Counted from the stretch's first letter, positions 18,410-26,316 are shown. The stretch: 64,000 bases of DNA from AP-15 sp963733945 (GCA_963733945.1 CAVTFD010000021.1:1-64000); one strand, 5' to 3'. A program made the numbers and translations. Notes: generated by a model from the letters alone, not told the origin.

Positions 18410-19960
18410 TCAGGCGATCGTGGTCGTCGGCTTTTCCCGCGCCATAACCTGGAACAGAAAAATCCCCGGGATCATCGCCATAGCGGCGATCGCCAAGCTT
18501 CGGAAGCAGCCCGTGTAAGCCGCGAAGGCAACCGTCTGGAAGCCGCGCATCGGCGAGGTTCCGGCGATACCGCCATGTTGGTCGAGCGCACTCAAGCCGC
18601 CCTCGATCCTGGCCTGCAGCACCGCCGTCATCGTCGCTACTCCGGCGGCACATCCAAGTTGGCGCGCCAGATTATATACGCCGGCGGCGTCGGTCCGCAA
18701 CTCGGAGCCAAGGGTCGAGAAGGCGAGAGTGCTGAGGGGGGTGAACAACAGCCCGACGCCGACGCCCTGCGCCGCGCTCGTTGCGGCCAGCCACAATTCT
18801 CCCCCATTGGGCGACACATGCGACATCAGCTCGAGCGCGCCTGCCGTGATGACCAGGCCCATCGCGAGCAAAGCGCGATGATCGACGTGATCGATCACCT
18901 GGCGCATGGCGAGCATCGTCACCATCGTCGCGACGCCCCGCGGAGCAATTGCTAAGCCAGCCTGCGTCGCGTTCCAGCCGAGCGGGCCTTCGCTCAAGGC
19001 CGGTACAAAGACGATTGTTGTGAACAGCATGGCGCCGACCAAGAAGTTGTAGGCGGCGGCGACCGAGAAATTGATGTCCCGGAAAACCTCAAATCGGAAC
19101 AAAAGAAGCCGTGATCGTCTGCTCTGAACCACGATTGCGGCAAAGGCAACCGCGGCCGTGGCGACTTCGGTGATGGTTTCCAGCGCGGGCGGCCAGATTC
19201 GGCCAATGCTGCGCTGGAGCGCCAGTTGAAGCGATCCCACCGCGATGACCAGCAGGGTAATCCCGATCCCGTCGATCCTTCCGCCACCGTTAGGCGCCGC
19301 ACGCGACGGGACCGAACCCAATCCTAAGACTGCGATCGCACCAATCGGCGCGTTGACGGCGAAGATCCACCGCCATGAGGCGAGATCGGTAATGAGTCCG
19401 CCGAGCACCGGGCCCAACATCGGCCCGGCCATGATCGTCGCCCCCCATATCGCCAGCACGCGGCCGTGTTCCTGCTTGGGGTAGAGGTCGAGGACGATCG
19501 CCTGTGACAGGGGCTGAATGATGCCGGCCGCGGCGCCCTGGATCAGCCGAAAGAAAATCAGCGCGTCCGCGGATCGGGCGAGTGCACAGAGCGAGGAGGC
19601 GACGACGAACAGTCCGATCGCGACGGTAAATACCGGCCGCGCCCCCCACCGCCGCCGAAACCAGCCGGTCATTATTGCCGTTACCGCAGAAGCGCACAGA
19701 TAACTCGTCATCACCCAGGAACCGAGATCGATCCCGCCGCCCAGGCTGCGTTCGAGCTGCGGCAGCGCGACATTTGCAATGGTGGCGTCAAACGCCTGCA
19801 TCGCCGTTGCGAGCATCAGGGCAATAGTGGCCTGACGCCGCGCCGACCTCGATAAATTGCCCGCCTCCGCGCCGATCCGGATTTTCACGTCCCGCCATTC
19901 AGTCGCCGGCGCCGCACCCGTCGTTGCGCCGCATCGAGCAGAGCGGCGCAAAAGCTTCAT
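18410..19960 (-). CDS. MFS efflux transporter, DHA2 (EmrB/QacA) family
   Basis: A 516-residue inner-membrane drug:proton antiporter with about 14 transmembrane segments. Diagnostic are AMQAFDATIANVALPQLERS (helix 1, DHA2 motif) and GPMLGPVLGGLITDLASWRWIFAVN (antiporter motif C). It lies convergent to the sensor kinase with a 63-base gap. No membrane-fusion partner is adjacent, unlike the second DHA2 pump at 32.6 kb. Substrate is unknown. The first 40 residues are polar and the true start may be further in. Confidence 0.9.
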   Translation of the reverse strand: MKLLRRSARCGATTGAAPATEWRDVKIRIGAEAGNLSRSARRQATIALMLATAMQAFDATIANVALPQLERSLGGGIDLGSWVMTSYLCASAVTAIMTGWFRRRWGARPVFTVAIGLFVVASSLCALARSADALIFFRLIQGAAAGIIQPLSQAIVLDLYPKQEHGRVLAIWGATIMAGPMLGPVLGGLITDLASWRWIFAVNAPIGAIAVLGLGSVPSRAAPNGGGRIDGIGITLLVIAVGSLQLALQRSIGRIWPPALETITEVATAAVAFAAIVVQSRRSRLLLFRFEVFRDINFSVAAAYNFLVGAMLFTTIVFVPALSEGPLGWNATQAGLAIAPRGVATMVTMLAMRQVIDHVDHRALLAMGLVITAGALELMSHVSPNGGELWLAATSAAQGVGVGLLFTPLSTLAFSTLGSELRTDAAGVYNLARQLGCAAGVATMTAVLQARIEGGLSALDQHGGIAGTSPMRGFQTVAFAAYTGCFRSLAIAAMAMIPGIFLFQVMAREKPTTTIA

Positions 19961-20332
19961 CGCGAGATCAGCGACGTTTGGTCACGAGACGGCAGAGTAA
20001 TGTGGTCCACCGGGCGGCACGGACGTTCCATCGGCCCCTCCCGAAAGGATCATCCTCGGTAAAAACCGGATACGCATTCATTCGTAGTAGTGTGTGTTTT
20101 TCGAGTTGTTGGGTGATGCTGCTTCATCGTGATGCCATAACTCCGGTATGCTCATAAAATGGCCTCTAACCGTGACTTTGTTTCTTGACACCGCCGCGAT
20201 TTATTGATTATCTGCAGAGGCTAGTTCCCGCGCGTCAGAAAACCGCCCCAGCGGGCGTCATAGCGATGTCAAGTTCGGATTTCTTTCTCGATAGTGATCC
20301 GCCGGTGTCCGGCCTCGCCTCACCTCGGCCGG
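19961..20332. other. 372-base intergenic region, no gene seen
   Basis: This stretch lies between the start of the DHA2 pump (minus) and the stop of the next minus-strand gene. It is less GC-rich than the flanks around 20,080-20,170. Short open frames here have no recognisable protein features, and I see no clear hairpin with a T tract. Confidence 0.5.
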
Positions 20333-20872
20333 TCATCGCGCCCGCAGCGCTTCGCCCGGCCAATCGCTATTCCCCCGGCCCATGGACTGACGCCACCCAT
20401 AGGCGCGCACATCATGCATGGTGAAGCCATGCAATTGCGCCAACCCTAGCGTTCTGAAGGTGGCAAGCTTGACGATCGTTGCGCGCGCGCAGGCAAATCC
20501 CTCGCATTGCGCGAACGTCTCGCCGAACTTTAGCGAGCCGTCGCCTGCGGCGATTTCGATGCGGTCGTAGAGCTGCGCTTCAAGCCTGACCGCGAGATCG
20601 AAACCCGCCAGCATTGCGCTGAACAGAGCTGCGATCCCGAAGACCACGCTGCCGACGATGATCGCGGCGCGCCGATGTTGCGTCACGGAGAGGGAGCGAC
20701 CGCGGACGATCCTGTTCGGCTTGCTCAAGCTAATTGTGAGATAGCCGGCAACGCCGAGAGCCAGCGGAACGCCGACCAGCGGCGGTGCGAGGCCGGCGGC
20801 TGCGACGGCGGCAAGAACGGCCAGGCGAGAGCCCGCGGGCCTCGGTATCGGGAAACCGACGATCTCGACCAT
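20333..20872 (-). CDS. Hypothetical two-helix membrane protein
   Basis: I do not recognise the family of this 179-residue protein. It has a hydrophobic N-terminal region (about 18-50) and another helix at about 68-92 (AAIIVGSVVFGIAALFSAML), with a basic loop between. A soluble C-terminal region has a Cys pair (AQCEGFACARA). Codon use matches neighbours. It is transcribed away from the 21,054 gene, sharing a 181-base intergenic region. Function is unknown. Confidence 0.6.
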   Translation of the reverse strand: MVEIVGFPIPRPAGSRLAVLAAVAAAGLAPPLVGVPLALGVAGYLTISLSKPNRIVRGRSLSVTQHRRAAIIVGSVVFGIAALFSAMLAGFDLAVRLEAQLYDRIEIAAGDGSLKFGETFAQCEGFACARATIVKLATFRTLGLAQLHGFTMHDVRAYGWRQSMGRGNSDWPGEALRAR

Positions 20873-21053
20873 GGCCCGCAGTAGGCCGCAAAACTCTTAA
20901 GAAATACTGTGCGACGTCGCCTGTGAGAACGCTGCCGGCCGCGCTGCTGTCGTCAGGGTGGTCAGATTAAGTCTTGGTTAACCCGGAGCTGTCTAGCATA
21001 AGAGATCGGCGACCGCGCGTCCGAGGATTTGTGGCAGTGCTGCGAGGGCTTCC

Positions 21054-21971
21054 GTGAAACGCCTTACGATGTTGGTAACCCCCGACGGGCGCTGGGTTCT
21101 CGAGGACAGCACCGAGTTTCTCTCTGCCCTAGGCGACCCCAGTCCGGATTACGACGCCGCGTCGTTTGCGGTAAAGAATCTCGGCTTTGTTAAATTCCAG
21201 GTGCTCGACCAGTCGGTGATCGAGATCGAGCTGCACCCTGACAATGTCGAACTGCCGGCGCTGCTCGCGGTGCAAACGCAATTGTTGACGTCGACGGTCC
21301 GGCTGTTCCGCATCCGATATTTCACGACGTCGTGGCAATCCGAGATTCTGTCCGCGCCGGATCTCGCGGTGTCACGACTGTCCGAACTGTGCGCGCCAAA
21401 ATTTGTCCCCGCGGCCAAGGATCGATTTCTCGTAGAACCCCAAGATTACTCCAAACTGTACGATGGCGCCGAGGGTCCGCTCCACCTTCTTGCGCAAAAG
21501 TGGAGAATGTCGTTCGGTCATTTCGATCCGAGTGTGATTTCCTTCGCGATCAAGCAGCAACTTCTGTCGCGCATGATAATCGCCGGCGTGAAGCCGCCGG
21601 GATCCGAGCCGATATTCCGCTTTATCGGAGATGGCCACGGGAATTGGCTCGACAGCGATTACCATCTGCATGCGATCGGTGAAAAAATGGAAAACCAGCC
21701 CGACAAGGAATATGGACGTTGGGTCTCTCAATTTTATAAAAGCGTCGCCAGCACCGGGCAGCCGCGTTACGACTACGTCACGGCCTCCATCCAGCGCTCC
21801 CCAGGCACCTTTATGACGCGTTACGAAAGACTGTTGCTTCCGTGGAAGACGTCGTCGGACGAAGTTCTGGTGACGCTTTCCTCGCGAGGGTTGCGGGACG
21901 ACAGGGTCGGCAACGGATCGCTTGCCGAGTCGGACAGCACTCTGCTCAGGTACTCAGCAAGGTCCTCATAA
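21054..21971 (+). CDS. Hypothetical protein with PAS-like C-terminal half
   Basis: The 305-residue soluble protein starts at GTG, after a weak GAGGG. The C-terminal part (about 170-275) resembles the short alphaproteobacterial PAS_5-type sensory domain: FRFIGDGHGNWLDSDYHLHA, a charged helix, then YERLLLPWKTSSDEVLVTLS as the last strands. The N-terminal half is unassigned. The final 30 or so residues overlap the 3' end of the convergent gene by 151 bases and look like unstructured tail. Sensory role is inference. Confidence 0.62.
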   Translation: MKRLTMLVTPDGRWVLEDSTEFLSALGDPSPDYDAASFAVKNLGFVKFQVLDQSVIEIELHPDNVELPALLAVQTQLLTSTVRLFRIRYFTTSWQSEILSAPDLAVSRLSELCAPKFVPAAKDRFLVEPQDYSKLYDGAEGPLHLLAQKWRMSFGHFDPSVISFAIKQQLLSRMIIAGVKPPGSEPIFRFIGDGHGNWLDSDYHLHAIGEKMENQPDKEYGRWVSQFYKSVASTGQPRYDYVTASIQRSPGTFMTRYERLLLPWKTSSDEVLVTLSSRGLRDDRVGNGSLAESDSTLLRYSARSS

Positions 21972-22675
21972 GCCTCAATTCCGGAGATGTAGGCGAGGAC
22001 GTTTTCGACTGCCCCGGAAGGCGCACCCGGAAAGAAGATACTGCGGCTCGCATGTGGGTAGCCATAGCCGGAGGCAACTCCTTTCTCGACGAGAATAGGA
22101 GCGACGATCGCGATCCCCCATTCGACCGGCCATCGCGAAGCGGCATAGGCTCGGCCCAACCGCGCCACTAAATGCGACAGACGCAGACCGCGGAAATCCG
22201 GTCGGATCCAATGCGCGCCGGCGCACAGCACGATGCCGGAGATCGATTGCGCCGCTGAGGCTGTAACCACGCAGCGCTGACCTTCATCGCGCCCGCCGTA
22301 CAGCATTAACCGGGCCTCCTGCTTCAGGGTCGTCTCCGGCCAGTAATGGACGCGGCCCGCCTGCGTCAGCACGATATCGCCGTGGTCGTTCTCACCTGAA
22401 ATCCAATAGGCGTTTTCCGGCGACAGCTCCGTGTATTCGGGATTGTACATTTTAACCAACGGAAACCAGGTTTGATTTGTAACTTCTTGCTTGTTGATAT
22501 ATTGCAGCTCGTCGAAATCGTGGCGCAGCCGCAAGCGGATGCCCAGTTGTCGCGCCGCCTTATCGCCTTCGAGCACAAAGCGCGCGAGTAACGGGGCGGG
22601 CCCGTATTTGATCGTCAGCGCATCCAGCAGGCGCAGGTTGTTCTCTGGAACGATGTTCGGATAGATCAGGCTCAT
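21821..22675 (-). CDS. Hypothetical protein with GNAT-like acetyltransferase features
   Basis: I do not recognise a named family for this 284-residue soluble protein. The segment WIRPDFRGLRLSHLVARLGR followed by AYAASRWPVEWGIAIVA resembles motif A of GNAT acyltransferases (R-x-x-G-L with a following helix and strand). The N-terminal region has YWISGENDHGDIVLTQAGRV. The C-terminal 50 residues are Ser-rich and coded inside the overlap with the convergent gene. A palindrome (22,760-22,793) lies upstream. GNAT assignment is tentative. Confidence 0.6.
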   Translation of the reverse strand: MSLIYPNIVPENNLRLLDALTIKYGPAPLLARFVLEGDKAARQLGIRLRLRHDFDELQYINKQEVTNQTWFPLVKMYNPEYTELSPENAYWISGENDHGDIVLTQAGRVHYWPETTLKQEARLMLYGGRDEGQRCVVTASAAQSISGIVLCAGAHWIRPDFRGLRLSHLVARLGRAYAASRWPVEWGIAIVAPILVEKGVASGYGYPHASRSIFFPGAPSGAVENVLAYISGIEAYEDLAEYLSRVLSDSASDPLPTLSSRNPREESVTRTSSDDVFHGSNSLS

Positions 22676-23346
22676 CGCGATGCTCTCTGTCTAGGACTGC
22701 AGTTGCCGGCGGGTTCGCGGCCCCGGCGATCGCTAAGAAGTTGCTAGAATATTACCATCTTTCGGTAGAAAGTCAATAATTAATTTACCGAAAACAACTA
22801 AAGCGCGATCATCGTAACAACATATTTAATAAATATGACTCGTTTGTCTGTGCGGTACCTGACCTTAATTTGACGAATTATTGATGCCTTCGTGAGTAAA
22901 GGGTTGCTCGCCGAACGATTGCGGACGTCCTACTGACGTGTTCTGGACGAAGCTGGGCCGCGCCGAGAGCTTAGCGGCTCTCCTCTCGTCGCCAAATCAA
23001 GCCTGATCGCAGCGCCATCGCAGCCGTGGCGGTATCGCGCCAAAGGCGTATCGACCGGTTGCTCGACGCGCTTCCGTTTGAGATGGCCGACGAGGGCAAG
23101 GATGAATGCGAAAATTGGACTGACGGCAGCCGACGGCTGGAACCATGAGTGCTACCGCGACGAGCCCAAACGCGCTGCAAAGGGGCGCGCTCCTCGGACC
23201 CTACCGCTCTATGTGCACCGCGCCGGCTGCTGGTTTCAATTTTCGACGCCCGCGGTTCGAACGAGCCACGCCAAGCTCGCCTTGCGGCGCAGGCTGGACT
23301 ACTGCAAACAGCACGTTGGCCGAAACATCCCGAACCGGGGGCGCGA
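22676..23346. other. 671-base intergenic region with an AT-rich core and inverted repeat
   Basis: The first 200 bases are markedly AT-richer than the surroundings and hold a perfect 8-base inverted repeat (22,760-22,793). From about 22,950 base composition returns to normal. A short frame near 23,030-23,150 reads RQRRIDRLLDALPFEMADEG but has no convincing start and may be a gene remnant. The M20 gene starts at 23,347. Confidence 0.5.
22760..22793. promoter_or_regulatory. Perfect 8+8 inverted repeat, probable operator
   Basis: TTTCGGTA and TACCGAAA face each other across an 18-base AT-rich spacer, 85 bases upstream of the minus-strand gene starting at 22,675. Arm spacing puts the half-site centres 26 bases apart, fitting a dimeric or tetrameric regulator. 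The regulator is not identifiable. Confidence 0.45.
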
Positions 23347-24687
23347 ATGAGCAGCAAGGACGAATTGAAGCGCGCGGTGTGCGAGGCAGTGGACCGCCAC
23401 GCCGACGCCATCATCGATCTCGGCGAAACCATCCTGCGCAACCCGGAGACCGGGTTCAACGAGGTCAAGACCGCCGCTCTGGTCGCCCAGCGGATGACTG
23501 CCCTTGGGCTGGCGCCGCGCACCGGCTTGGCGCTGACTGGGGTCAAGGGTCGGTTGTCGGGCCGCGTGCCGGGACCGCGGCTCGCCCTGATCGGCGAACT
23601 CGACAGTCTGCGCACCACGGAGCATCCGCTCGCCGACCCGGCGACAGGTGCGGCGCACAGCTGCGGCCACAACGCGCAAATCGCCGGGATGTTGGGTGCG
23701 GCGATGGCCCTGACTGACGCCAAGATAGCCGACCATCTCGCCGGCGAGATCGTTTTTTTCGCGGTCCCGGCCGAGGAATTCATCGATGTCGAGGAGCGGC
23801 TCGGCCGCGTCGCCAAGGGCGAGATCGAATTCATGCTCGGCAAGCCCGAACTCGTCGCCAAGGGCCATTTCGACGATGTCGACATGGCGATGATGATCCA
23901 CACCGGCGCGCATGATGGGCAGAAGCCGCGCTCGGCGATCGCCGAATCGTCGAACGGCGCCGTGGTCAAGCAGATCCGCTTTCTCGGCCGGGCGGCGCAT
24001 GCCGGCGGGGCGCCGCAGCGCGGTATCAACGCGCTCAACGCGGCGATGATCGCAATGAACGCGATCGCTGCTCAGCGTGAGACCTTTTGGGAAAAGGACA
24101 CGATCCGCATCCATCCGATCATCACCAAGGGCGGCGATGCAGTCAGCGTCGTCCCGGCCGAGGTCACGATGGAGACCTTCGTGCGCGGCGCCTCCCTCGA
24201 GGCCATCGTCGACGCCAACCGCAAGGTGGACCGCTGTCTGCGCGCGGGCGCCATGGCAATGGGAGCCGAAGTCGAGATCCACACGATTCCCGGCTATCTG
24301 CCGCAGCGCAACGACGTCGGGCTGGCGCGCATCTTCGGAGACAACGTCGAGGCCATCTTTGGCCCGGGCGAGTTCGCGATCGGCGGCCATCGCACCGGCT
24401 CGACCGACATGGGCGATCTGGCGCATCTGATGCCGGTCATCCATCCTTATGTCGTCGCCGCCGAAGGCCGCGCCCACGCCGCCGACTGGCATATCAACGA
24501 GCCGCAACACGGCTACCTGACCCCGGCCAAGCTGTTGGCGATGACCGCGATCGACTTGCTTTATGGCGACGCCGCACCGGCCAAGAAAATCCTCGCCAAT
24601 TTCGCGCCGGCGATGACCAAGGAAGCCTACCTCGCCTTCCAGCGCGGCCTGTTCAAAAAGGAGCGCTACGCCTCGCAGGTGGTCTGA
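23347..24687 (+). CDS. M20 family amidohydrolase/peptidase
   Basis: The 446-residue product starts at MSSKDELKRAVCEAVDRHAD. Zinc-site features include LALIGELDSLRTTEHP, HSCGHNAQIAGMLGAAMAL and the catalytic VPAEEFIDVEE. The dimerisation domain follows (about 190-310; FLGRAAHAGGAPQRGINALN). This pattern fits the M20D aminoacylase/carboxypeptidase group, which hydrolyses N-acyl or aminobenzoyl-glutamate-like amides. The exact substrate is not readable. Long open frames on the opposite strand are shadows. Confidence 0.92.
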   Translation: MSSKDELKRAVCEAVDRHADAIIDLGETILRNPETGFNEVKTAALVAQRMTALGLAPRTGLALTGVKGRLSGRVPGPRLALIGELDSLRTTEHPLADPATGAAHSCGHNAQIAGMLGAAMALTDAKIADHLAGEIVFFAVPAEEFIDVEERLGRVAKGEIEFMLGKPELVAKGHFDDVDMAMMIHTGAHDGQKPRSAIAESSNGAVVKQIRFLGRAAHAGGAPQRGINALNAAMIAMNAIAAQRETFWEKDTIRIHPIITKGGDAVSVVPAEVTMETFVRGASLEAIVDANRKVDRCLRAGAMAMGAEVEIHTIPGYLPQRNDVGLARIFGDNVEAIFGPGEFAIGGHRTGSTDMGDLAHLMPVIHPYVVAAEGRAHAADWHINEPQHGYLTPAKLLAMTAIDLLYGDAAPAKKILANFAPAMTKEAYLAFQRGLFKKERYASQVV

Positions 24688-24718
24688 TCGACGTGTTCCG
24701 TCTGGGCGGTTAAAGAAT

Positions 24719-24735
24719 TGTCGGAAAAGCTTACA
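24719..24735 (+). promoter_or_regulatory. Upstream copy of TGTCG-AAAA-TTACA motif
   Basis: TGTCGGAAAAGCTTACA here matches TGTCGAAAAAATTTACA at 24,887-24,903 in 14 of 17 positions. Both lie in the gap upstream of the mini PEP-CTERM genes. They may be activator sites for the sigma-54 promoter. This is suggestive only. Confidence 0.3.
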
Positions 24736-24865
24736 GGCCGGACGTCGCGTTCGGGCATTACGTCAAAAGATTGCAATTGGTGCGAGAGGCCCAAATTCGA
24801 CTGTCGGCTATCAGTGAAATCGCTTCGAATTGAAACCGCTGAAAGATCCCGGTTGGGAGAGGGTT

Positions 24866-24903
24866 TGTCAAAAGTGCTCGCGAACCTGTCGAAAAAATTT
24901 ACA
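24866..24903 (+). promoter_or_regulatory. Candidate enhancer-binding sites upstream of sigma-54 promoter
   Basis: TGTCAAAAG at 24,866 and TGTCGAAAAAATTTACA at 24,887 share TGTC half-sites exactly 21 bases (two helical turns) apart. They sit about 70-105 bases upstream of the predicted transcription start, the normal distance for a sigma-54 enhancer-binding protein. In exosortase-bearing bacteria the known activator of PEP-CTERM genes is PrsR; that PrsR acts here is inference. Confidence 0.35.
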
Positions 24904-24945
24904 AATGCTTTGGTCTTGGCCCAGCAAGCTATTGAAATATCAAGA

Positions 24946-24961
24946 TGGCATGAAATTTGCT
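24946..24961 (+). promoter_or_regulatory. Sigma-54 (-24/-12) promoter of the mini PEP-CTERM genes
   Basis: The sequence TGGCATGAAATTTGCT matches the RpoN consensus TGGCACG-N4-TTGCW at every specified position except one (T for C). The invariant GG and GC are exactly 10 bases apart. The predicted start near 24,972 gives a very short leader that begins at the AAGGAGG ribosome site (24,971-24,977) ahead of the ATG at 24,985. Confidence 0.72.
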
Positions 24962-24970
24962 TTGCGAAGT

Positions 24971-25199
24971 AAGGAGGGCCCTGAATGGCTTACGTGCTAT
25001 CAATCGCTGTGACGGTGTTGATGGGACTATCCGGGAGTGCATTTGCCGGCACCCCTACTCCGGTCCCAGAACCCACCACCCTCGCGCTGCTTGCTGCCGG
25101 TTTCGGCGGGGTGGCCGCCGTTAAATATTTCAGACGGAAGTAGCCGTCGGCTTTCCTAGCTGCTTATGGGGTTACAGGCCTCTTAATACAGCTTCGGAG
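24971..25199 (+). repeat. Tandem duplication unit 1 (229 bases)
   Basis: The unit runs from the AAGGAGG ribosome site of the first mini gene to just before the same site of the second. It includes the whole 52-codon gene and a conserved tail with AGCTGCTTATGGGGTT. The copy that follows keeps identical spacing of 14 bases from ribosome site to ATG. Confidence 0.85.
24985..25143 (+). CDS. Mini PEP-CTERM protein, copy 1 (52 residues)
   Basis: The whole product is a signal peptide joined to a PEP-CTERM sorting signal. Residues 1-21 (MAYVLSIAVTVLMGLSGSAF-A) end in an AFA cleavage site. The mature spacer is only GTPTP. Then come VPEPTTLALLAAGFGGVAAV and the basic tail KYFRRK, the tripartite signal recognised by exosortases (motif, transmembrane helix, Arg-rich tail). 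Export and sorting would leave a peptide of fewer than ten residues. Normal PEP-CTERM proteins have long extracellular domains. It has a strong AAGGAGG site and a sigma-54 promoter. Comparison with copy 2 shows purifying selection outside the spacer. Function is unknown. Confidence 0.85.
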   Translation: MAYVLSIAVTVLMGLSGSAFAGTPTPVPEPTTLALLAAGFGGVAAVKYFRRK

Positions 25200-25413
25200 A
25201 AGGAGGATCCTGAATGGCTTACGTACTACTGATCGCTGTGACGGTGTTGATGGGATTGTCCGGCAGTGCATTTGCCGGCGTCCATATCCCGGTCCCGGAA
25301 CCCACGACCCTCGCGTTGCTCGCCGTAGGCTTCGGTGGTGTTGCCGCCGTCAAATATTTCAGACGGAAGTAGCCGGCGGCCTTCTCAGCTGCTTATGGGG
25401 TTCCAGACCTCTT
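25200..25413 (+). repeat. Tandem duplication unit 2
   Basis: Second copy of the 229-base unit. Similarity continues past the second stop codon through AGCTGCTTATGGGGTTCCAG and ends at CCTCTT (about 25,413). That is exactly where the TTG start of the downstream fatty acid hydroxylase gene lies. Confidence 0.8.
25214..25372 (+). CDS. Mini PEP-CTERM protein, copy 2 (52 residues)
   Basis: Paralogue of the gene 70 bases upstream with the same length and architecture: signal peptide, three-residue variable spacer (VHI in place of TPT), VPEPTTLALLAVGFGGVAAV, then KYFRRK. Against copy 1 I count 13 synonymous codon differences. Amino-acid changes are at residues 6, 23, 24, 25 and 38, so three of the five fall together in the spacer. 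It has its own AAGGAGG site but no separate sigma-54 promoter, so it is probably co-transcribed with copy 1. Confidence 0.85.
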   Translation: MAYVLLIAVTVLMGLSGSAFAGVHIPVPEPTTLALLAVGFGGVAAVKYFRRK

Positions 25414-26167
25414 GAGCAGCGCTGTTCCCGTGCTCGGCGCCTTCCTGTGTGCCGCAGCCGTCGAAACCATGCGCCCGTGGCGTCCCCTGCCCACCTTCGC
25501 GCTGACGCGCTGGCTGAGCAACCTCGCGCTCTTCGTTCTGGCGATCGGTCTCAACTTTCTGCTCGTTCCGATCATCGCGATCGTGGCGTTGGCGGGCCTC
25601 AACAGCGGGATGCACCTATGGGTGCAGTTGGTGGTCGGCATCCCAGCTCTCGACGCGTTGAGCTACGCGCTGCATCGAGCGTTCCACGCCAGCCCTATTC
25701 TCTGGCGTTTCCATGCGCTGCACCATTCCGACCCGGAACTCGATGTCTCCACTACCGTTCGGCATCACCCAGGCGAAGCGCTGTTGATGGGGTTTGCCGT
25801 CGGCGTCCTCGCTGGCGCGGTCGGACTGTCGGCCTTCGTGATTGGGCTCTACGCATCGCTCAATCTCGTCGTGCAGTTCTTCGCGCATGCGAATGTCGGC
25901 TTACCGGCCCGTCTCGCGAATGCTTTGGCTTGGCTGGTGGTCACACCGGTATTGCATCGAGTGCATCATTCCCGCCACCCCGCTGACGTTGCCGCCAATT
26001 ATGGTTTGGTGTTCTCGGTGTGGGACCGGCTGCTCGACACTTATCGCAGCGAACCCGAATTGGGCGAGGAGGCAATCGAGTTCGGCATCGATCGCCTGCG
26101 CGAGCCATATTTTCAGCGACTCGACCGGATGCTGTGGCTACCGTTCTTTGCCCGCGAAAACATATAG
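25412..26167 (+). CDS. Fatty acid hydroxylase / sterol desaturase family protein
   Basis: A 251-residue integral membrane di-iron oxygenase. The histidine clusters are HRAFH (about 88-92), HALHHSD (about 100-106) and, C-terminal, HRVHHSRH (about 188-195). Four hydrophobic helices surround them. It would hydroxylate or desaturate a lipid substrate that cannot be named. The only upstream start is TTG at 25,412, with no good ribosome site; the next ATG (25,469) would remove most of helix 1. The frame is continuous with mini gene 2 beyond that gene's TAG. Confidence 0.85.
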   Translation: MSSAVPVLGAFLCAAAVETMRPWRPLPTFALTRWLSNLALFVLAIGLNFLLVPIIAIVALAGLNSGMHLWVQLVVGIPALDALSYALHRAFHASPILWRFHALHHSDPELDVSTTVRHHPGEALLMGFAVGVLAGAVGLSAFVIGLYASLNLVVQFFAHANVGLPARLANALAWLVVTPVLHRVHHSRHPADVAANYGLVFSVWDRLLDTYRSEPELGEEAIEFGIDRLREPYFQRLDRMLWLPFFARENI

Positions 26168-26316
26168 GTATTCTCTACCGCGAACCCTGAGAGGGTAGCG
26201 CGTTCCACCGCCAGCGTCCGATCCCGTCGACCAGCCCCTGCTTTGGAACTTGTGCCTGCGGACCGGGCGTTGCATTGATTCATAATCGAGCTCCGATGCG
26301 CGCGAAGGTGAGGACG

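Noticed and set aside
23030..23150. Short frame reading RQRRIDRLLDALPFEMADEG before the M20 gene
   Set aside because: No convincing start or ribosome site and an upstream stop; may be a gene remnant but cannot be supported.
22971..24038. Long open frame on the minus strand opposite the M20 amidohydrolase
   Set aside because: It is antisense to a clear enzyme gene in GC-rich DNA, has Arg/Ser/Ala-rich shadow composition and no recognisable domain.
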